64,000 nt of DNA from Ferrovum sp. (lineage in GTDB: Bacteria > Pseudomonadota > Gammaproteobacteria > Burkholderiales > Ferrovaceae). Within the stretch, counting starts at the first letter, position 1. Every line of letters begins with the position of its first letter. Shown one piece after another: positions 46,421 to 56,275 of this stretch. The DNA lies in the NCBI GenBank assembly GCA_010435995.1, contig JAAGNR010000039.1, forward strand, positions 1 through 64,000. The letters run 5' to 3'. Position numbers and translations under genes: made by a program. Under the pieces are notes generated by a model. That model did not search any database. It saw only the letters and a list, made by a program, of their open reading frames with translations, and was not told where the DNA came from.

Positions 46421-46508
46421 TGGCGGAAGCGGTGAGATTCGAACTCACGGATAGTTTCCCATCGCTGGTTTTCAAGACCAGTGCCTTAAACCGCTCGGCC
46501 ACGCTTCC
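46421..46508 (-). tRNA. tRNA-Ser (anticodon TGA)
   Basis: An 88-base class II tRNA with encoded CCA: acceptor GGAAGCG with CGCTTCC, anticodon arm CTGGT-CTTGAAA-ACCAG with TGA, a long variable arm typical of serine, and GTTCGAATC in the T-arm. Its 3' end faces the accessory island at 44490-46040, and serine tRNAs are frequent integration sites. Confidence 0.96.
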
Positions 46509-46743
46509 GGGGGCGACTTGCGAAACAACCCACTCCCAAGACAGGCGGGGTCCCGCAACAGAAAGGTGGGTAGGATACCATGCTCCGCCCTATTGTGGTA
46601 TCTTATAGCCGCCCCCATATGGTGAGCGAGGAAGCGGAAATTGGGCTCATGTACCCCTTTGGCTTGCAACTTCCACCGCCCTACCGTTGTCTTACTGGGG
46701 CGAACCCTGTAGTCTGGGGTCAACATTCAAGGAGTTTGATACC

Positions 46744-47433
46744 ATGCAAAAAGATTTTAATGTCTACAATCAGGCAGGTCAGCTGGACACCCTTCAACAT
46801 CGGGTGTTGCGCAATACCTACTGGCTTTTGGGATTATCCCTCATTCCTACCGCCGTAGGTGCCATGGTGGGCATCAATTTGAGCTTCGCCTTCATGGCGG
46901 TTAGCCCCATGCTCACAAGCCTGCTTTTTCTGGGTGCCATCTACGGCTTGTTCTATGCCATTGAGGCCAACCGCTTCAGCGCTACGGGAGTCTATCTGCT
47001 GCTGCTGCTGACCTTCATTCTCGGGGTTATGCTGGGACCTTTGCTGCAGTTTACCCTGGCCTTCCGTAATGGAGCACAGCTGATTTCCTTGGCTGCAGGC
47101 GGTACCGCCGCAGTATTCTTCACACTGTCCGCTCTCGCCAGTTCCACCAAGCGTAATTTCACCGGAATGGCGCAATTTTTGATGGTGGGTTCCGTCGTAT
47201 TGATGGTGGCCGTGATTGCCAACATATTTCTCCAGTTGCCGCTGTTCCAACTGGTTCTTTGTGGCGCTTTCATGCTGTTTTCGTCCTTGATGATCCTGTT
47301 CAATATCAGTTCCATCGTACATGGCGGCGAAACCAACTACATTACGGCGACCCTGAGCCTGTACATGAACATCTACAACATATTTGTCAGTTTGCTCCAA
47401 CTTCTTGGGGTATTTGGTGGCGATCGCCGCTGA
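46744..47433 (+). CDS. Bax inhibitor-1/YccA family membrane protein
   Basis: A 229-residue protein with seven membrane helices and the BI-1 family pattern: NTYWLLGLSLIPT start, the helix-5 segment FTGMAQFLMVGSVVLMVAV and the end YMNIYNIFVSLLQLLG. E. coli YccA is an FtsH protease substrate and modulator. ATG 46744 follows AAGGAG. A strong terminator follows at 47469. It is a single gene. Confidence 0.9.
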   Translation: MQKDFNVYNQAGQLDTLQHRVLRNTYWLLGLSLIPTAVGAMVGINLSFAFMAVSPMLTSLLFLGAIYGLFYAIEANRFSATGVYLLLLLTFILGVMLGPLLQFTLAFRNGAQLISLAAGGTAAVFFTLSALASSTKRNFTGMAQFLMVGSVVLMVAVIANIFLQLPLFQLVLCGAFMLFSSLMILFNISSIVHGGETNYITATLSLYMNIYNIFVSLLQLLGVFGGDRR

Positions 47434-47468
47434 GGAATTTCCTTCTTAAAGTTTGAGCGCTGCATCCC

Positions 47469-47504
47469 TTCCCCGTGATTCACCAGAATCACGGGGAAGT
47501 TTTT
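47469..47504 (+). terminator. Rho-independent terminator of the YccA-like gene
   Basis: A perfect 13-bp stem, TTCCCCGTGATTC (47469-47481) with GAATCACGGGGAA (47486-47498), an ACCA loop and TTTTT after it. It lies 35 bases after the stop and faces the end of rlmD. Confidence 0.92.
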
Positions 47505-47514
47505 CATGGGGAGA

Positions 47515-48816
47515 TCATTCGCGCTCGAACAATGCCAACGACTCCACATGTGCTGTATGAGGGAACATATTTAACACCCCTGCTCCTGTGAGCCGATAGC
47601 CCTTTTGACTGACCAGAATCGCCGCATCCCGCGCCAGGGTTGCCGGGCTACAGGAAACATACACAATACGTTGAGGCCCAGCAGAGCCTATCGCCTTGAC
47701 CAAATTCACGGCCCCATCCCGGGGCGGATCGATGAGCCACTTGGACTGCTTCCCCCAAGCGGCCACCGCCGTTTCGTCCACCTCGAAGAGATTCGCCGTC
47801 ATAAACCGCGTACGTCCCTCCAATTGGTTATGAGCCGCATTCTGTCGAGCGCGTTCCACCAGAGCCGCACTGCCTTCGACCCCCAGAACCTGCGCTCCAC
47901 GTGCCGCCAAAGCCAACGTAAAATTACCCAGACCACAAAACAGGTCAGCAATGTTTTCGCCCGGTTGGGGATTGAGCAAACGCACTGCCCTGCCTACCAA
48001 TACACGGTTTACCGCACTATTGACCTGGGTAAACTCTGCGGGACCAAAGGGAATTTCAACGCCAAATTCCGTCAGGTGATAACTCAAATGCGAACGCTCT
48101 GGAGGATGAAAGGGGCGCGCAGAATCCGGTCCTTTCATCTGCCACCACAAATGAATACCGTAACGGTCAACAAATTCACGCATCAGCGCTTCATCGTTGG
48201 GGGTGGGAACCTCCAATAACCGAAACACCAAGACCAGAACCTCATCCCCACGGGCCACCTCGATTTGAGGCAAATGCTCCCGCACCGACAGCCGCATGAT
48301 GAGATTGCGCAACGGGATCAGCAGCGAAGATATTTCTTCCGGGAGAATGGCACAGGAATCCATATCCGCCACAAAACTCGACCGTCGTTCATGAAAACCC
48401 ACCAGCACTCGCCCCTTTTTCTCTACCCAACGCACCGACAATCGCGCGCGTTGCCGATAGCCCCAGTCCGGACCCTGCAAGGGAGACCACAACGCTTCTG
48501 GACGAACGCGCCCGATGCGCGCCAGATTGTCCTCCAGAATCCGCTGCTTGAACGCGACTTGCGCCGCCGGTTCGGCATGTTGCATATTGCACCCCCCACA
48601 TACCCCAAAATGCGGGCAACGGGGTTGAGTTCGACTGGGACCAGGACGAATCACGCGGACCAGTTCCGCTTGGTCAAAGTGGGATTTGCGCCGCAAAATG
48701 CGTGCGACAATGGTTTCACCGGGCAACGCCCCATCCACAAAAATCACCTTCCCTTCGTGGCGAGCGATGCCTTGGGCCTCGTGGTTCAACCCCTCGATCT
48801 GTAACTCCACCTCCAT
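47515..48816 (-). CDS. rlmD: 23S rRNA (uracil-1939 C5)-methyltransferase RlmD
   Basis: A 433-residue enzyme, the E. coli RlmD length. It has an N-terminal TRAM domain, a [4Fe-4S] cluster motif CPHFGVCGGC, SAM-binding segments (NIADLFCGLGNF) and the catalytic Cys in YVSCSPATLARD. It methylates U1939 of 23S rRNA. The start at 48816 follows AAAGGAA and gives the family N-terminus; a longer frame upstream is unsupported. Converges on the YccA-like gene. Confidence 0.94.
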   Translation of the reverse strand: MEVELQIEGLNHEAQGIARHEGKVIFVDGALPGETIVARILRRKSHFDQAELVRVIRPGPSRTQPRCPHFGVCGGCNMQHAEPAAQVAFKQRILEDNLARIGRVRPEALWSPLQGPDWGYRQRARLSVRWVEKKGRVLVGFHERRSSFVADMDSCAILPEEISSLLIPLRNLIMRLSVREHLPQIEVARGDEVLVLVFRLLEVPTPNDEALMREFVDRYGIHLWWQMKGPDSARPFHPPERSHLSYHLTEFGVEIPFGPAEFTQVNSAVNRVLVGRAVRLLNPQPGENIADLFCGLGNFTLALAARGAQVLGVEGSAALVERARQNAAHNQLEGRTRFMTANLFEVDETAVAAWGKQSKWLIDPPRDGAVNLVKAIGSAGPQRIVYVSCSPATLARDAAILVSQKGYRLTGAGVLNMFPHTAHVESLALFERE

Positions 48817-48841
48817 ACTTTCTGTTCCTTTCAGCAAGCGA

Positions 48842-49381
48842 TCAGGGTCGCGTCGTTTCCAGATCGATGATGTGCAAGCTTCGCACCCCCTGACGCCGAT
48901 CTTCCACAAAATGCGTCAACGCTTGAGTCACCGTGCGAAATGCCAAGTCATCCCAGGGAATATCTTTTTCTTCAAAAAACCTGACTTCACTGCTCTCGGG
49001 GGTAGGAGCGTGGTAGGCACTTCCCATACTTGCTCGGAAAATCATGTGTACCTGATTATGGGCCGCAATATTGATGACCGACATCAAATCCTCGATGATC
49101 ACCTGCGCACAGGATTCTTCCAGCGTTTCCCGAGCGGCTCCCATTTGCACAGTCTCACCATTTTCCATAAATCCTGAGGGCATAGTCCAATAACCCTCGC
49201 GCGGAGCAATGGCTCGCCGACAGAGCAGGATCCGTTCTTCCCAGACGGGCACGCTGCCCACCAGAATTTTTGGATTGCTGTAATGAACCATATGGCAATC
49301 CGGACAGACTTGACGCGGCAAGTGATCCCCTTGCGGAATTTTGATGACAACCCGCGCACCACAGTTGGAACAGTAATTCAC
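48842..49381 (-). CDS. NUDIX hydrolase with N-terminal zinc ribbon
   Basis: A 179-residue protein. The start has a zinc ribbon (YCSNCGARV and VCPDCHMVHY) and then a NUDIX domain with the box GFMENGETVQMGAARETLEES; the glycine normally after EEx is Cys here. NudC-like enzymes of this build hydrolyse NADH or capped RNA ends, but substrate is not certain. GTG 49381 with GAGGA upstream is chosen over a GTG 15 codons earlier. It lies 25 bases upstream of rlmD. Confidence 0.82.
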   Translation of the reverse strand: MNYCSNCGARVVIKIPQGDHLPRQVCPDCHMVHYSNPKILVGSVPVWEERILLCRRAIAPREGYWTMPSGFMENGETVQMGAARETLEESCAQVIIEDLMSVINIAAHNQVHMIFRASMGSAYHAPTPESSEVRFFEEKDIPWDDLAFRTVTQALTHFVEDRRQGVRSLHIIDLETTRP

Positions 49382-49540
49382 GCCAAATTCATCCTCTGGA
49401 AAGTGGTAAAATAATAGCTTAGGCACAGATCAAGTGACTTGGATCAAACTTAAGGATCGTCTAACCCCCTACAATTGGCCCACGCCTTTCCCCTTCAATT
49501 GCACGAGAGTGCTCAAGCCTCCATCACCTGATTTTAAACC

Positions 49541-50497
49541 ATGCGCCCTTTCATTATTGCACTACTGGTGTTTTTTTCTGCGATACCGCTCGTCGCCCGC
49601 GCTGAGGTGGCCATCGTTCTCAATTCGGGTGAGGGCACCATCAGCCGTATTGACCGGCAAACCTACCAACCCATCGATCGTTTCTTCGTTGGACGCGAAC
49701 CCCATCACCTGATGAGTCTTCCAGACAACAGCGCCGTGATCGTCGCCAATGCGGTCAGCAATGACCTGGTGTTTCTTGACCCCAAAACAGGAAATATCAT
49801 CAAGCGCATCAACCATATCAGCGACCCCTACCAAATTGCGTTCAGCCCTGATAAACGCTGGTTTGTAGCCAATTCACTGCGCCTTGACCGGGTTGATGTG
49901 TATGATGCCCGTGATTTTCACCTCATCAAACGCTTCGAACTCGCTTCCATGCCCAGCCATCTGGCCTTCAGCCCCGACAGTTCCACGGTCTTCATCACCC
50001 TGCAGGGAAGCGATCAACTGGCCGCCATTGATCTGAATGCTCTGAAAATCAAGTGGGTCATCCCCATTGGAAAAACCCCTGCGGGCGTGATTCTGACCCC
50101 CGATGGCCAACATCTTCTGGTGGGTGTGATGGGCCTCGATGAAGTCGCTGTGGTCGACTTCAAAAAAGCACAGATCATCAAGCATATTTCCGCCGGCAAG
50201 GGTACGCATAACTTTATGCCGGAAGGGGATGGACGCCATATCTTCGTAGGCAATCGCTCTGGTGACACCGTTTCCATCATTGACACAAAAACCCTGACCA
50301 TCACCAAAACCTTTCCTGTTCCTGGGGGGCCTGATGATATGGAAGTATCTGCTGATGGCAAGCAGCTCTGGATCACATCGCGCTGGATCCGTCAGGTGAG
50401 CATCGTTGACTTGGCCACAGACCGGGTAGTTCGCACCATCCCGGTGGGCAAGTCCCCACATGGCATCTTTTTTGAAAATCACGCGTCACGCCAATAA
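49541..50497 (+). CDS. Exported YVTN beta-propeller protein (YncE-like)
   Basis: A 318-residue periplasmic protein: signal peptide (1-21, ending ARA), then about seven repeats with SPDGR-type turns and V-D-x-x-T strand ends (VDVYDARDFHL, AIDLNALKI, SIIDTKTLTI, SIVDLATDRV). Propellers of this class bind peptides, nucleic acids or cofactors. It is the first gene of a run with a polysaccharide deacetylase and a fatty-acid-hydroxylase gene, and the ribosome site is weak. Confidence 0.85.
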   Translation: MRPFIIALLVFFSAIPLVARAEVAIVLNSGEGTISRIDRQTYQPIDRFFVGREPHHLMSLPDNSAVIVANAVSNDLVFLDPKTGNIIKRINHISDPYQIAFSPDKRWFVANSLRLDRVDVYDARDFHLIKRFELASMPSHLAFSPDSSTVFITLQGSDQLAAIDLNALKIKWVIPIGKTPAGVILTPDGQHLLVGVMGLDEVAVVDFKKAQIIKHISAGKGTHNFMPEGDGRHIFVGNRSGDTVSIIDTKTLTITKTFPVPGGPDDMEVSADGKQLWITSRWIRQVSIVDLATDRVVRTIPVGKSPHGIFFENHASRQ

Positions 50498-50504
50498 CCG
50501 GCGC

Positions 50505-51263
50505 ATGACCTTGAACTGTCGTTGGGTATGCCGCAGCCTTGCCCTATCTCTTCTGGGACTAGCTCTGGGGGGCTGGGCCAATGATACCGTTCCCCCAACA
50601 TCCTGTCGTGGCACCCTCTATCTGACATTAGATACCGGATCCATGCAATCTGCCGAAACCATAGCAGAAGTATTGCATCGCCATCATGTGCGTGCCACTT
50701 TTTTCATGGCCAATGAGCCCACATGGCGCGGCGATCATGCACTCGATGACAGCTGGGCTGAGTTTTGGCGCGCTCGTGTCCGCGAAGGGCATCACTTTGG
50801 CAGCCATACATGGCATCACGCCACTTTAGTCAAGGATCTGCCCTCAGGACAAATCCAGACCAGAGGGGGGGACCATGCGCCACGCACCTTGGACAAAACT
50901 GCGTTTTGCGCAGAATTGAATCGCGTTGGAGAGCGTTTCCAGAACCTCACAGGAGAGAAATTGCAGCCCCTGTGGCGTGCCCCGGGAGGCCGATTAACGC
51001 CCAACAGTCTGGTCTGGGCTCAGGAATGCGGGTTTACTCGCCATGTCGACTGGAATCCCGCTGGGTTCCTCGGCGACGAATTGCCCTCGGAAACTTACCC
51101 CAACGACAAATTATTGAAACAGGCCTTGAACCATATCCGCTCTGGAGATATTTTGATGATGCACTTGGGGATCCGCTCCCGCCATGATCCTTTTGTTAAC
51201 GTATTTGAGCCTCTGATCACAGGACTGCAGTCCCGAGGCTTTTGTTTCGCCACTTTGCCATGA
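50505..51263 (+). CDS. Exported polysaccharide deacetylase-like protein with altered NodB motif
   Basis: A 252-residue protein with a hydrophobic N-terminal export segment. The NodB domain has LTLDTGS in place of TFDDGP (the metal-binding second Asp is Thr), GSHTWHHATL (HxxxH) for the other metal ligands, and RAPGGRL. It may bind or modify a glycan; whether it still removes acetyl groups is doubtful. ATG 50505 lies 8 bases after the propeller gene. It overlaps the next gene by 4 bp (ATGA). Confidence 0.82.
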   Translation: MTLNCRWVCRSLALSLLGLALGGWANDTVPPTSCRGTLYLTLDTGSMQSAETIAEVLHRHHVRATFFMANEPTWRGDHALDDSWAEFWRARVREGHHFGSHTWHHATLVKDLPSGQIQTRGGDHAPRTLDKTAFCAELNRVGERFQNLTGEKLQPLWRAPGGRLTPNSLVWAQECGFTRHVDWNPAGFLGDELPSETYPNDKLLKQALNHIRSGDILMMHLGIRSRHDPFVNVFEPLITGLQSRGFCFATLP

Positions 51264-52222
51264 CCTGGACAGAGCTCATACTCCAAGGATTCACCTTGAC
51301 CCAGGCATGGGTATTTGAGCATGGGGTGGAACCGTTACTGCCCGCATTTGGTCTACTGGCCTATCAAGAAGAAGCTTTTGATGCCACGGAATTCTTTCTT
51401 GTAGGGTTGGGCGAAATTGCCCTACTTATCCTTCTCTTTCGCCCCCTTGAAGCCCTTTTCCCTGCCGAGCATTGGGCCAACCGTAAGGGTGTGCGGGTAG
51501 ATATTCTTTATACCCTGCTCCATCGCCTAGGCTTTATCCCCCTGGTGCTCTTTGTGCTCTTGTGGCCCCTCACCTTCAAGCTGGACGCCTGGCTCCGGTT
51601 GCATGGATTTATTCCCTATACGCTGGAGGATATTTTTCCCAGCCTGGAAAATCGTCCCCTACTGACATTTTTATCCTACCTGATCATTATTGATTTTTTT
51701 TCCTACTGGTTACATCGCTTTCAGCATCGCTTGGAATGGTGGTGGGCATTGCATGGCGTCCATCACAGTCAGCGTACCATGAGTTACTGGTCTGACGATC
51801 GCACCCATTTTTTGGATGACATTCTCACCGGCGCATGGTTTTCTTTACTCAGTTTGATCATTGGCGTGCCGCCGGGGCAGTTCATCCTGCTCATGATGAT
51901 TCCACGAATCCTCCAAAGTTTCGCCCACGCCAATATCCGCTGGAGATTCGGGCCCTTTGAGCGCGTATTGGTAAGCCCTCACTACCACCGTTTTCATCAC
52001 GGAATCGGCACAGGCAGTACCAGTGGACAGCAAAGCTGCAATTTTGCCGTACTCTTCCCGCTCTGGGATATTCTATTCGGGACAGCGAATTTCTCGGAGG
52101 AACACCCCCCCACAGGCATTTCGGATCAACTGGAAGGAAGAGAGTACGGTTCGGGATTTCTGGAACAACAATGGCTGGGGCTAAAACGCCTCGTACGAGC
52201 CCTTAAAACTGGCAAGGCCTGA
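51260..52222 (+). CDS. Fatty acid hydroxylase / sterol desaturase family membrane protein
   Basis: A 320-residue di-iron membrane enzyme. Membrane segments at about 38-60, 75-100 and 130-150 surround histidine clusters WLHRFQHR, LHGVHHSQ and SPHYHRFHHG, which bind two irons in this superfamily. The substrate could be a fatty acid, hopanoid or carotenoid; it is not readable. ATG 51260 overlaps the deacetylase stop. A hairpin over the stop codon ends the operon. Confidence 0.87.
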   Translation: MTWTELILQGFTLTQAWVFEHGVEPLLPAFGLLAYQEEAFDATEFFLVGLGEIALLILLFRPLEALFPAEHWANRKGVRVDILYTLLHRLGFIPLVLFVLLWPLTFKLDAWLRLHGFIPYTLEDIFPSLENRPLLTFLSYLIIIDFFSYWLHRFQHRLEWWWALHGVHHSQRTMSYWSDDRTHFLDDILTGAWFSLLSLIIGVPPGQFILLMMIPRILQSFAHANIRWRFGPFERVLVSPHYHRFHHGIGTGSTSGQQSCNFAVLFPLWDILFGTANFSEEHPPTGISDQLEGREYGSGFLEQQWLGLKRLVRALKTGKA

Positions 52223-52239
52223 TACTCGATCAGGCCTTT
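52214..52239. terminator. Hairpin at the stop codon of the fatty-acid-hydroxylase gene
   Basis: AAGGCCTGAT (52214-52223) and ATCAGGCCTT (52229-52238) form a perfect 10-bp stem with a 5-base loop, overlapping the stop codon. The T-tract is short, so it is a moderate terminator. It lies between the convergent operon end and htpG. Confidence 0.65.
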
Positions 52240-52286
52240 GCATTATCCGAACACGGAAGAGAAGCAGGAGCTTCTCTCCAGCGGGT

Positions 52287-54179
52287 TCAATTCATAATCA
52301 ATTGATTGAGCCGTTTCACAAACATTGCCGGGTCATCTAGCTGCCCACCTTCCGCCAATAGAGATTGATCGAACAACAACTGGCTCCAATCCGCAATCCT
52401 CTGGTTGTCCGTTTCCAGCTTGAGGCGCAACACCAGGCGGTGATCCGGATTAATTTCCAGAATGGGTTTGGATGTGGGAATCTGTTGACCGGCAGACTTC
52501 AACAAACGAGCCATGGTACCCGATAGATCACCTTCCTCGGCCACCAGACAGGCAGGAGATTCGGTCAAACGATGACTGACGCGAACACTCTTGACTTGCT
52601 CACCGAGGGCATTCTTCATGGCCTCAAGAAGTGGCTTGAGGGTTTCGGCCTCTGCCGTTTCCACCTTGGGGGGTTCCACTCCCAGCTTGGACAAGTCAAG
52701 GTCTCCCTTGGCGACCGATTGCAGCTTCTTCTCTTCAAAGCTGTCGAGATGAGACACCACCCATTCATCAACACGATCTGCCAACAAAAGCACTTCAATC
52801 CCACGGGAACGGAAAATTTCCAAATGAGGACTGTTTTTAGCGCCCGCATGACTATCTGCTGTCACATAGTAAATCGCATCTTGTCCATCCTTCATGCGGC
52901 CAATATACGCTTTGAGGGATTCTGTCTGCTCGGGTTTATCCGTATGAGTCGTTGAAAAGCGCAGCAATCCTGCCCACTTTTCCCGATTGGCGTATTCTTC
53001 CCCCGCCCCTTCCTTAAATGCACGGCCGAATTCATCCCAAAACGTCTGATACTTCTCTTTCTGATTTTCCGCAATATCTTCCAGCAACCCCAGAACTTTG
53101 CGGGTACAACCTGCGCGAATGGTATCGATATCCTTGGATTCTTGCAGAATTTCCCGAGAAACATTGAGGGGAAGATCCGCTGAATCAATCACACCACGTA
53201 CGAAGCGCAAATATTGAGGCAACAATTTCTTCGCATCTTCCATAATAAAGACGCGCCGCACATACAGTTTAATGCCGTGCCGAGGCTCCCGATCCCACAG
53301 ATCGAAAGGCGCATGGGCCGGAATGTACAACAGCTCGGTATATTCCTGCTTCCCTTCCACCCGTGCATGACTCCACGCCAAGGGTGCCTCGAAGTCGTGA
53401 GAGACGTGCTTATAAAACTCCTGGTACTGCTCCTCAGAAATCTCACTCTTGGCACGAGCCCACAATGCATTTGCCTGGTTGAGGGTTTCCTCTTCCATTT
53501 CGTTGATGACTTTTTCTTCCCCTTCCTTGGCGGGAACGGGGTCCTTCTTCATCATAATGGGCAACTGGATATGGTCTGAATAACGCCGTACGATACTGCG
53601 TAACTGCCAGGACTCAAGGAAGCTGTCCTCTCCATCCTTGAGATGTAAGGTTACCGTCGTTCCGCGCGCTGGTACTTCCACCGTTTCCAGGGTAAAGGAG
53701 CCATCCCCAGTGGATTCCCATTGAACGCCTTCACTGACCGCAGCACCCGCGCGACGAGTGGTCAAGGTCACGCGATCCGCCACGATAAAGGAAGAATAAA
53801 ACCCCACCCCAAATTGACCAATCAGTGCTGAATCCTTTGCTTGATCTCCGGATAGTTTCCCGAGGAACTCCTTAGTTCCTGACCGCGCAATCGTCCCAAT
53901 GTTGGCAATGACCTCTTCGCGCGACATCCCAATCCCGTTATCTTGAATGGTAATGGTGCGAGCGGCTTTATCCACCGCGAGATGCACCGCCAGATGGGGA
54001 TCGTCTACCAATAAGGAGGCATCTTGTAAGGATTCGAAGCGCAGTTTGTCGCAGGCATCCGAAGCATTGGAGATCAGTTCACGCAGAAAAATCTCTTTGT
54101 TGCTGTATAACGAATGAATCATCAACTGCAACAGCTGTTTCACTTCCGTCTGAAAACTTAGGGATTCTTTTTGGCTCAT
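52287..54179 (-). CDS. htpG: Molecular chaperone HtpG (Hsp90)
   Basis: A 630-residue Hsp90. The GHKL ATPase pocket carries [14 protein letters not shown] (about 34-47), [10 protein letters not shown] and [11 protein letters not shown], then the middle and dimerisation domains. It folds client proteins under stress. The start follows GAAGGAAG. A separate transcription unit is likely; the NUDIX gene lies 55 bases upstream in the same direction. Confidence 0.96.
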   Translation of the reverse strand: MSQKESLSFQTEVKQLLQLMIHSLYSNKEIFLRELISNASDACDKLRFESLQDASLLVDDPHLAVHLAVDKAARTITIQDNGIGMSREEVIANIGTIARSGTKEFLGKLSGDQAKDSALIGQFGVGFYSSFIVADRVTLTTRRAGAAVSEGVQWESTGDGSFTLETVEVPARGTTVTLHLKDGEDSFLESWQLRSIVRRYSDHIQLPIMMKKDPVPAKEGEEKVINEMEEETLNQANALWARAKSEISEEQYQEFYKHVSHDFEAPLAWSHARVEGKQEYTELLYIPAHAPFDLWDREPRHGIKLYVRRVFIMEDAKKLLPQYLRFVRGVIDSADLPLNVSREILQESKDIDTIRAGCTRKVLGLLEDIAENQKEKYQTFWDEFGRAFKEGAGEEYANREKWAGLLRFSTTHTDKPEQTESLKAYIGRMKDGQDAIYYVTADSHAGAKNSPHLEIFRSRGIEVLLLADRVDEWVVSHLDSFEEKKLQSVAKGDLDLSKLGVEPPKVETAEAETLKPLLEAMKNALGEQVKSVRVSHRLTESPACLVAEEGDLSGTMARLLKSAGQQIPTSKPILEINPDHRLVLRLKLETDNQRIADWSQLLFDQSLLAEGGQLDDPAMFVKRLNQLIMN

Positions 54180-54234
54180 GGCTCATCACTTCCTTCGAAT
54201 TGAACAAAAACACACTGTCCTGAAGTGGGGGCAT

Positions 54235-54810
54235 TCACGCCAATTTCAAGTGGGAACCCATTCCTTTGAGCCATAACAGTCCGGCAACGGTTTTAGCATC
54301 GTTAATGCGGCCTTCCTCAATCCAGCGCCACGCCTCAATCAGAGGTACGGCAAGGGTTTCCAGAAATTCTTCCTCATCTCGATCAGGAGCTTCATAGATC
54401 AAGTCCCGCGCCAGAAAATAAGTAATTTGTTCCGTGGAATAGGCAATACACAGATCTAGACACATCAACCGTTGCCAACGAGTCGCACGATACCCCGTTT
54501 CTTCCTGCAATTCTCTCTGAGCCGCAGTGAAAGGGTCTTCTCCCACATCCAGTTTTCCGGCGGGAATTTCGAAGTAATGTCGTCGTTGAGGATAGCGAAA
54601 CTGATACTCCAGCAACACGGTCCCATCATCCAGCAAAGGAATGATGGCTGCTGCTCCATTGTGCTTAATATATTCGCGACGGGCTTCCTTGCCATCGGGC
54701 AAGGTTACCCGATCTTCATACACATGGAGCAAGCTCCCCTGATAGCGTACTACAGAGTCAATGCAGGTTTCGGAGAAATCAGGCAGGTTCTCTTCGGGAA
54801 AATCCTGCAC
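54235..54810 (-). CDS. NUDIX hydrolase, ADP-ribose pyrophosphatase-like (NudF)
   Basis: A 191-residue NUDIX protein with an intact box: GKLDVGEDPFTAAQRELQEETGY gives GX5EX7REUXEEXG. The N-terminal extension and FRYPQRRHYFEIPAG match ADP-ribose pyrophosphatases, which hydrolyse ADP-ribose and similar nucleoside diphosphates. It begins 3 bases after the nuoN stop, so it is translated from the end of the nuo operon, as seen in several betaproteobacteria. Confidence 0.88.
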   Translation of the reverse strand: MQDFPEENLPDFSETCIDSVVRYQGSLLHVYEDRVTLPDGKEARREYIKHNGAAAIIPLLDDGTVLLEYQFRYPQRRHYFEIPAGKLDVGEDPFTAAQRELQEETGYRATRWQRLMCLDLCIAYSTEQITYFLARDLIYEAPDRDEEEFLETLAVPLIEAWRWIEEGRINDAKTVAGLLWLKGMGSHLKLA

Positions 54811-54813
54811 GCC

Positions 54814-56268
54814 TCAGCCCCTCAGGGACTGGGCAATGGATGCGGTACACAAGTCGATCAAGGGCTGTGGCAGAATGCCCAGAGCCAAAAGAATCAAGGC
54901 ATTGATACTGAGCAACAGACGGTGATCGCTCTCCGCCACGATGGGCGACGTTTCTTCCGGTTCATCCATGTACATCAGTTTGATCACCCTTAGGTAATAA
55001 AACGCGCCAATCAGCGACATAAGCACGGCGTACACCACCAACCAGGTCAACCCGGCATCCAGAGCTGCGCTTAATACGGACAGCTTGGCAAAGAAGCCCA
55101 CAGAAACCGGAATCCCTGCCATGGAAATCATGACCAGCAACATGAGAAAGGCATACCACGGACTGCGTTTGTTCAGCCCCTTGAGATCCGTGAGTTTGTC
55201 TGCTTCAAACCCTTCACGGCTCATCAACAGAATCAGCCCGAAGCCCGCCAGACTCATCAACACATAGGCGATGACATAGAACATGGCCGCTGCGTAGCCC
55301 CCCAAGGTTCCAGATAAGATCCCCAGCAGCAGAAACCCCATGTGGGAAATGGTGGAATAGGCCAACATCCGCTTGAGGTTGGTCTGGGCGATGGCAGTGA
55401 CGTTTCCCACCAACATGGACAATGCCGAGACGATGATCAGCATAGACTGCCAATCGGACACCATGGGACCCATAGCTCCCGCCAGTAGCCGCATAAAGAA
55501 CACAAATCCGCCAATTTTTGGAGCTGTGCTGACGAACAGTGTCACAGCGGTAGGTGCCCCCTCGTACACATCGGGCACCCACATATGAAAAGGCACCACT
55601 CCCAGCTTAAAAGACAGTCCTGCCACCAGGAATACCAGCCCTAGAACCAATATCCCAGGATCTGCATTGCCTTGGCTCAGGACATTGGCCACTGTCGCCA
55701 TTTGCAGTGAACCCGTTGCCCCATAGATCATGGACATCCCGTAGAGCAGCATTCCCGATGCCAGGGCAGCCAGCACAAAATACTTCATGGCAGCTTCTGT
55801 GGCCAGCGACGAATCCCGTTGCAAGGCAATCAAGGCACACAGCGACAGTGATAGCAGTTCCAGGCCCAGATACAGGACCAAAAAGTGATTGGCCGAAATC
55901 ATGACCATGATCCCCAATAGGGCAAACAGGATCAGTACGAAAAACTCACCTTTAAACAGACCACGGGACTGGATGTAGCCGCGGGAATACGCCAGCATGA
56001 ACGACACCGCGAGGACGGTGATCATCTTCAGGGTGCGTGCCATGGGATCATCGACGAAGGACCCATTGAAGGTGGTAAGCACCTGTCCTTGAGCCCCCAG
56101 CAACAGGAACCCTGCGGTACCCACCAGGGCCAATTGCGCATAGGCATAGGTCAAAAATCGGCGACTCTCGGAAATGAAGATGTCGGCGATCAGCAGGGCC
56201 GACAAAGCCACCAGGAGAAAAATTTCCGGGTAAGCAGGCACCAGATTGGGTGTGGCGAAATTCATCAT
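54814..56268 (-). CDS. nuoN: NADH-quinone oxidoreductase subunit N
   Basis: A 484-residue antiporter-like subunit of complex I with 14 predicted membrane helices. The conserved Lys in the discontinuous helix region and the YSTISHMGF segment are present. It is the last subunit gene of the operon, 7 bases after nuoM. It pumps protons in the membrane arm together with NuoL and NuoM. Confidence 0.96.
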   Translation of the reverse strand: MMNFATPNLVPAYPEIFLLVALSALLIADIFISESRRFLTYAYAQLALVGTAGFLLLGAQGQVLTTFNGSFVDDPMARTLKMITVLAVSFMLAYSRGYIQSRGLFKGEFFVLILFALLGIMVMISANHFLVLYLGLELLSLSLCALIALQRDSSLATEAAMKYFVLAALASGMLLYGMSMIYGATGSLQMATVANVLSQGNADPGILVLGLVFLVAGLSFKLGVVPFHMWVPDVYEGAPTAVTLFVSTAPKIGGFVFFMRLLAGAMGPMVSDWQSMLIIVSALSMLVGNVTAIAQTNLKRMLAYSTISHMGFLLLGILSGTLGGYAAAMFYVIAYVLMSLAGFGLILLMSREGFEADKLTDLKGLNKRSPWYAFLMLLVMISMAGIPVSVGFFAKLSVLSAALDAGLTWLVVYAVLMSLIGAFYYLRVIKLMYMDEPEETSPIVAESDHRLLLSINALILLALGILPQPLIDLCTASIAQSLRG

Positions 56269-56275
56269 CGCTCCA

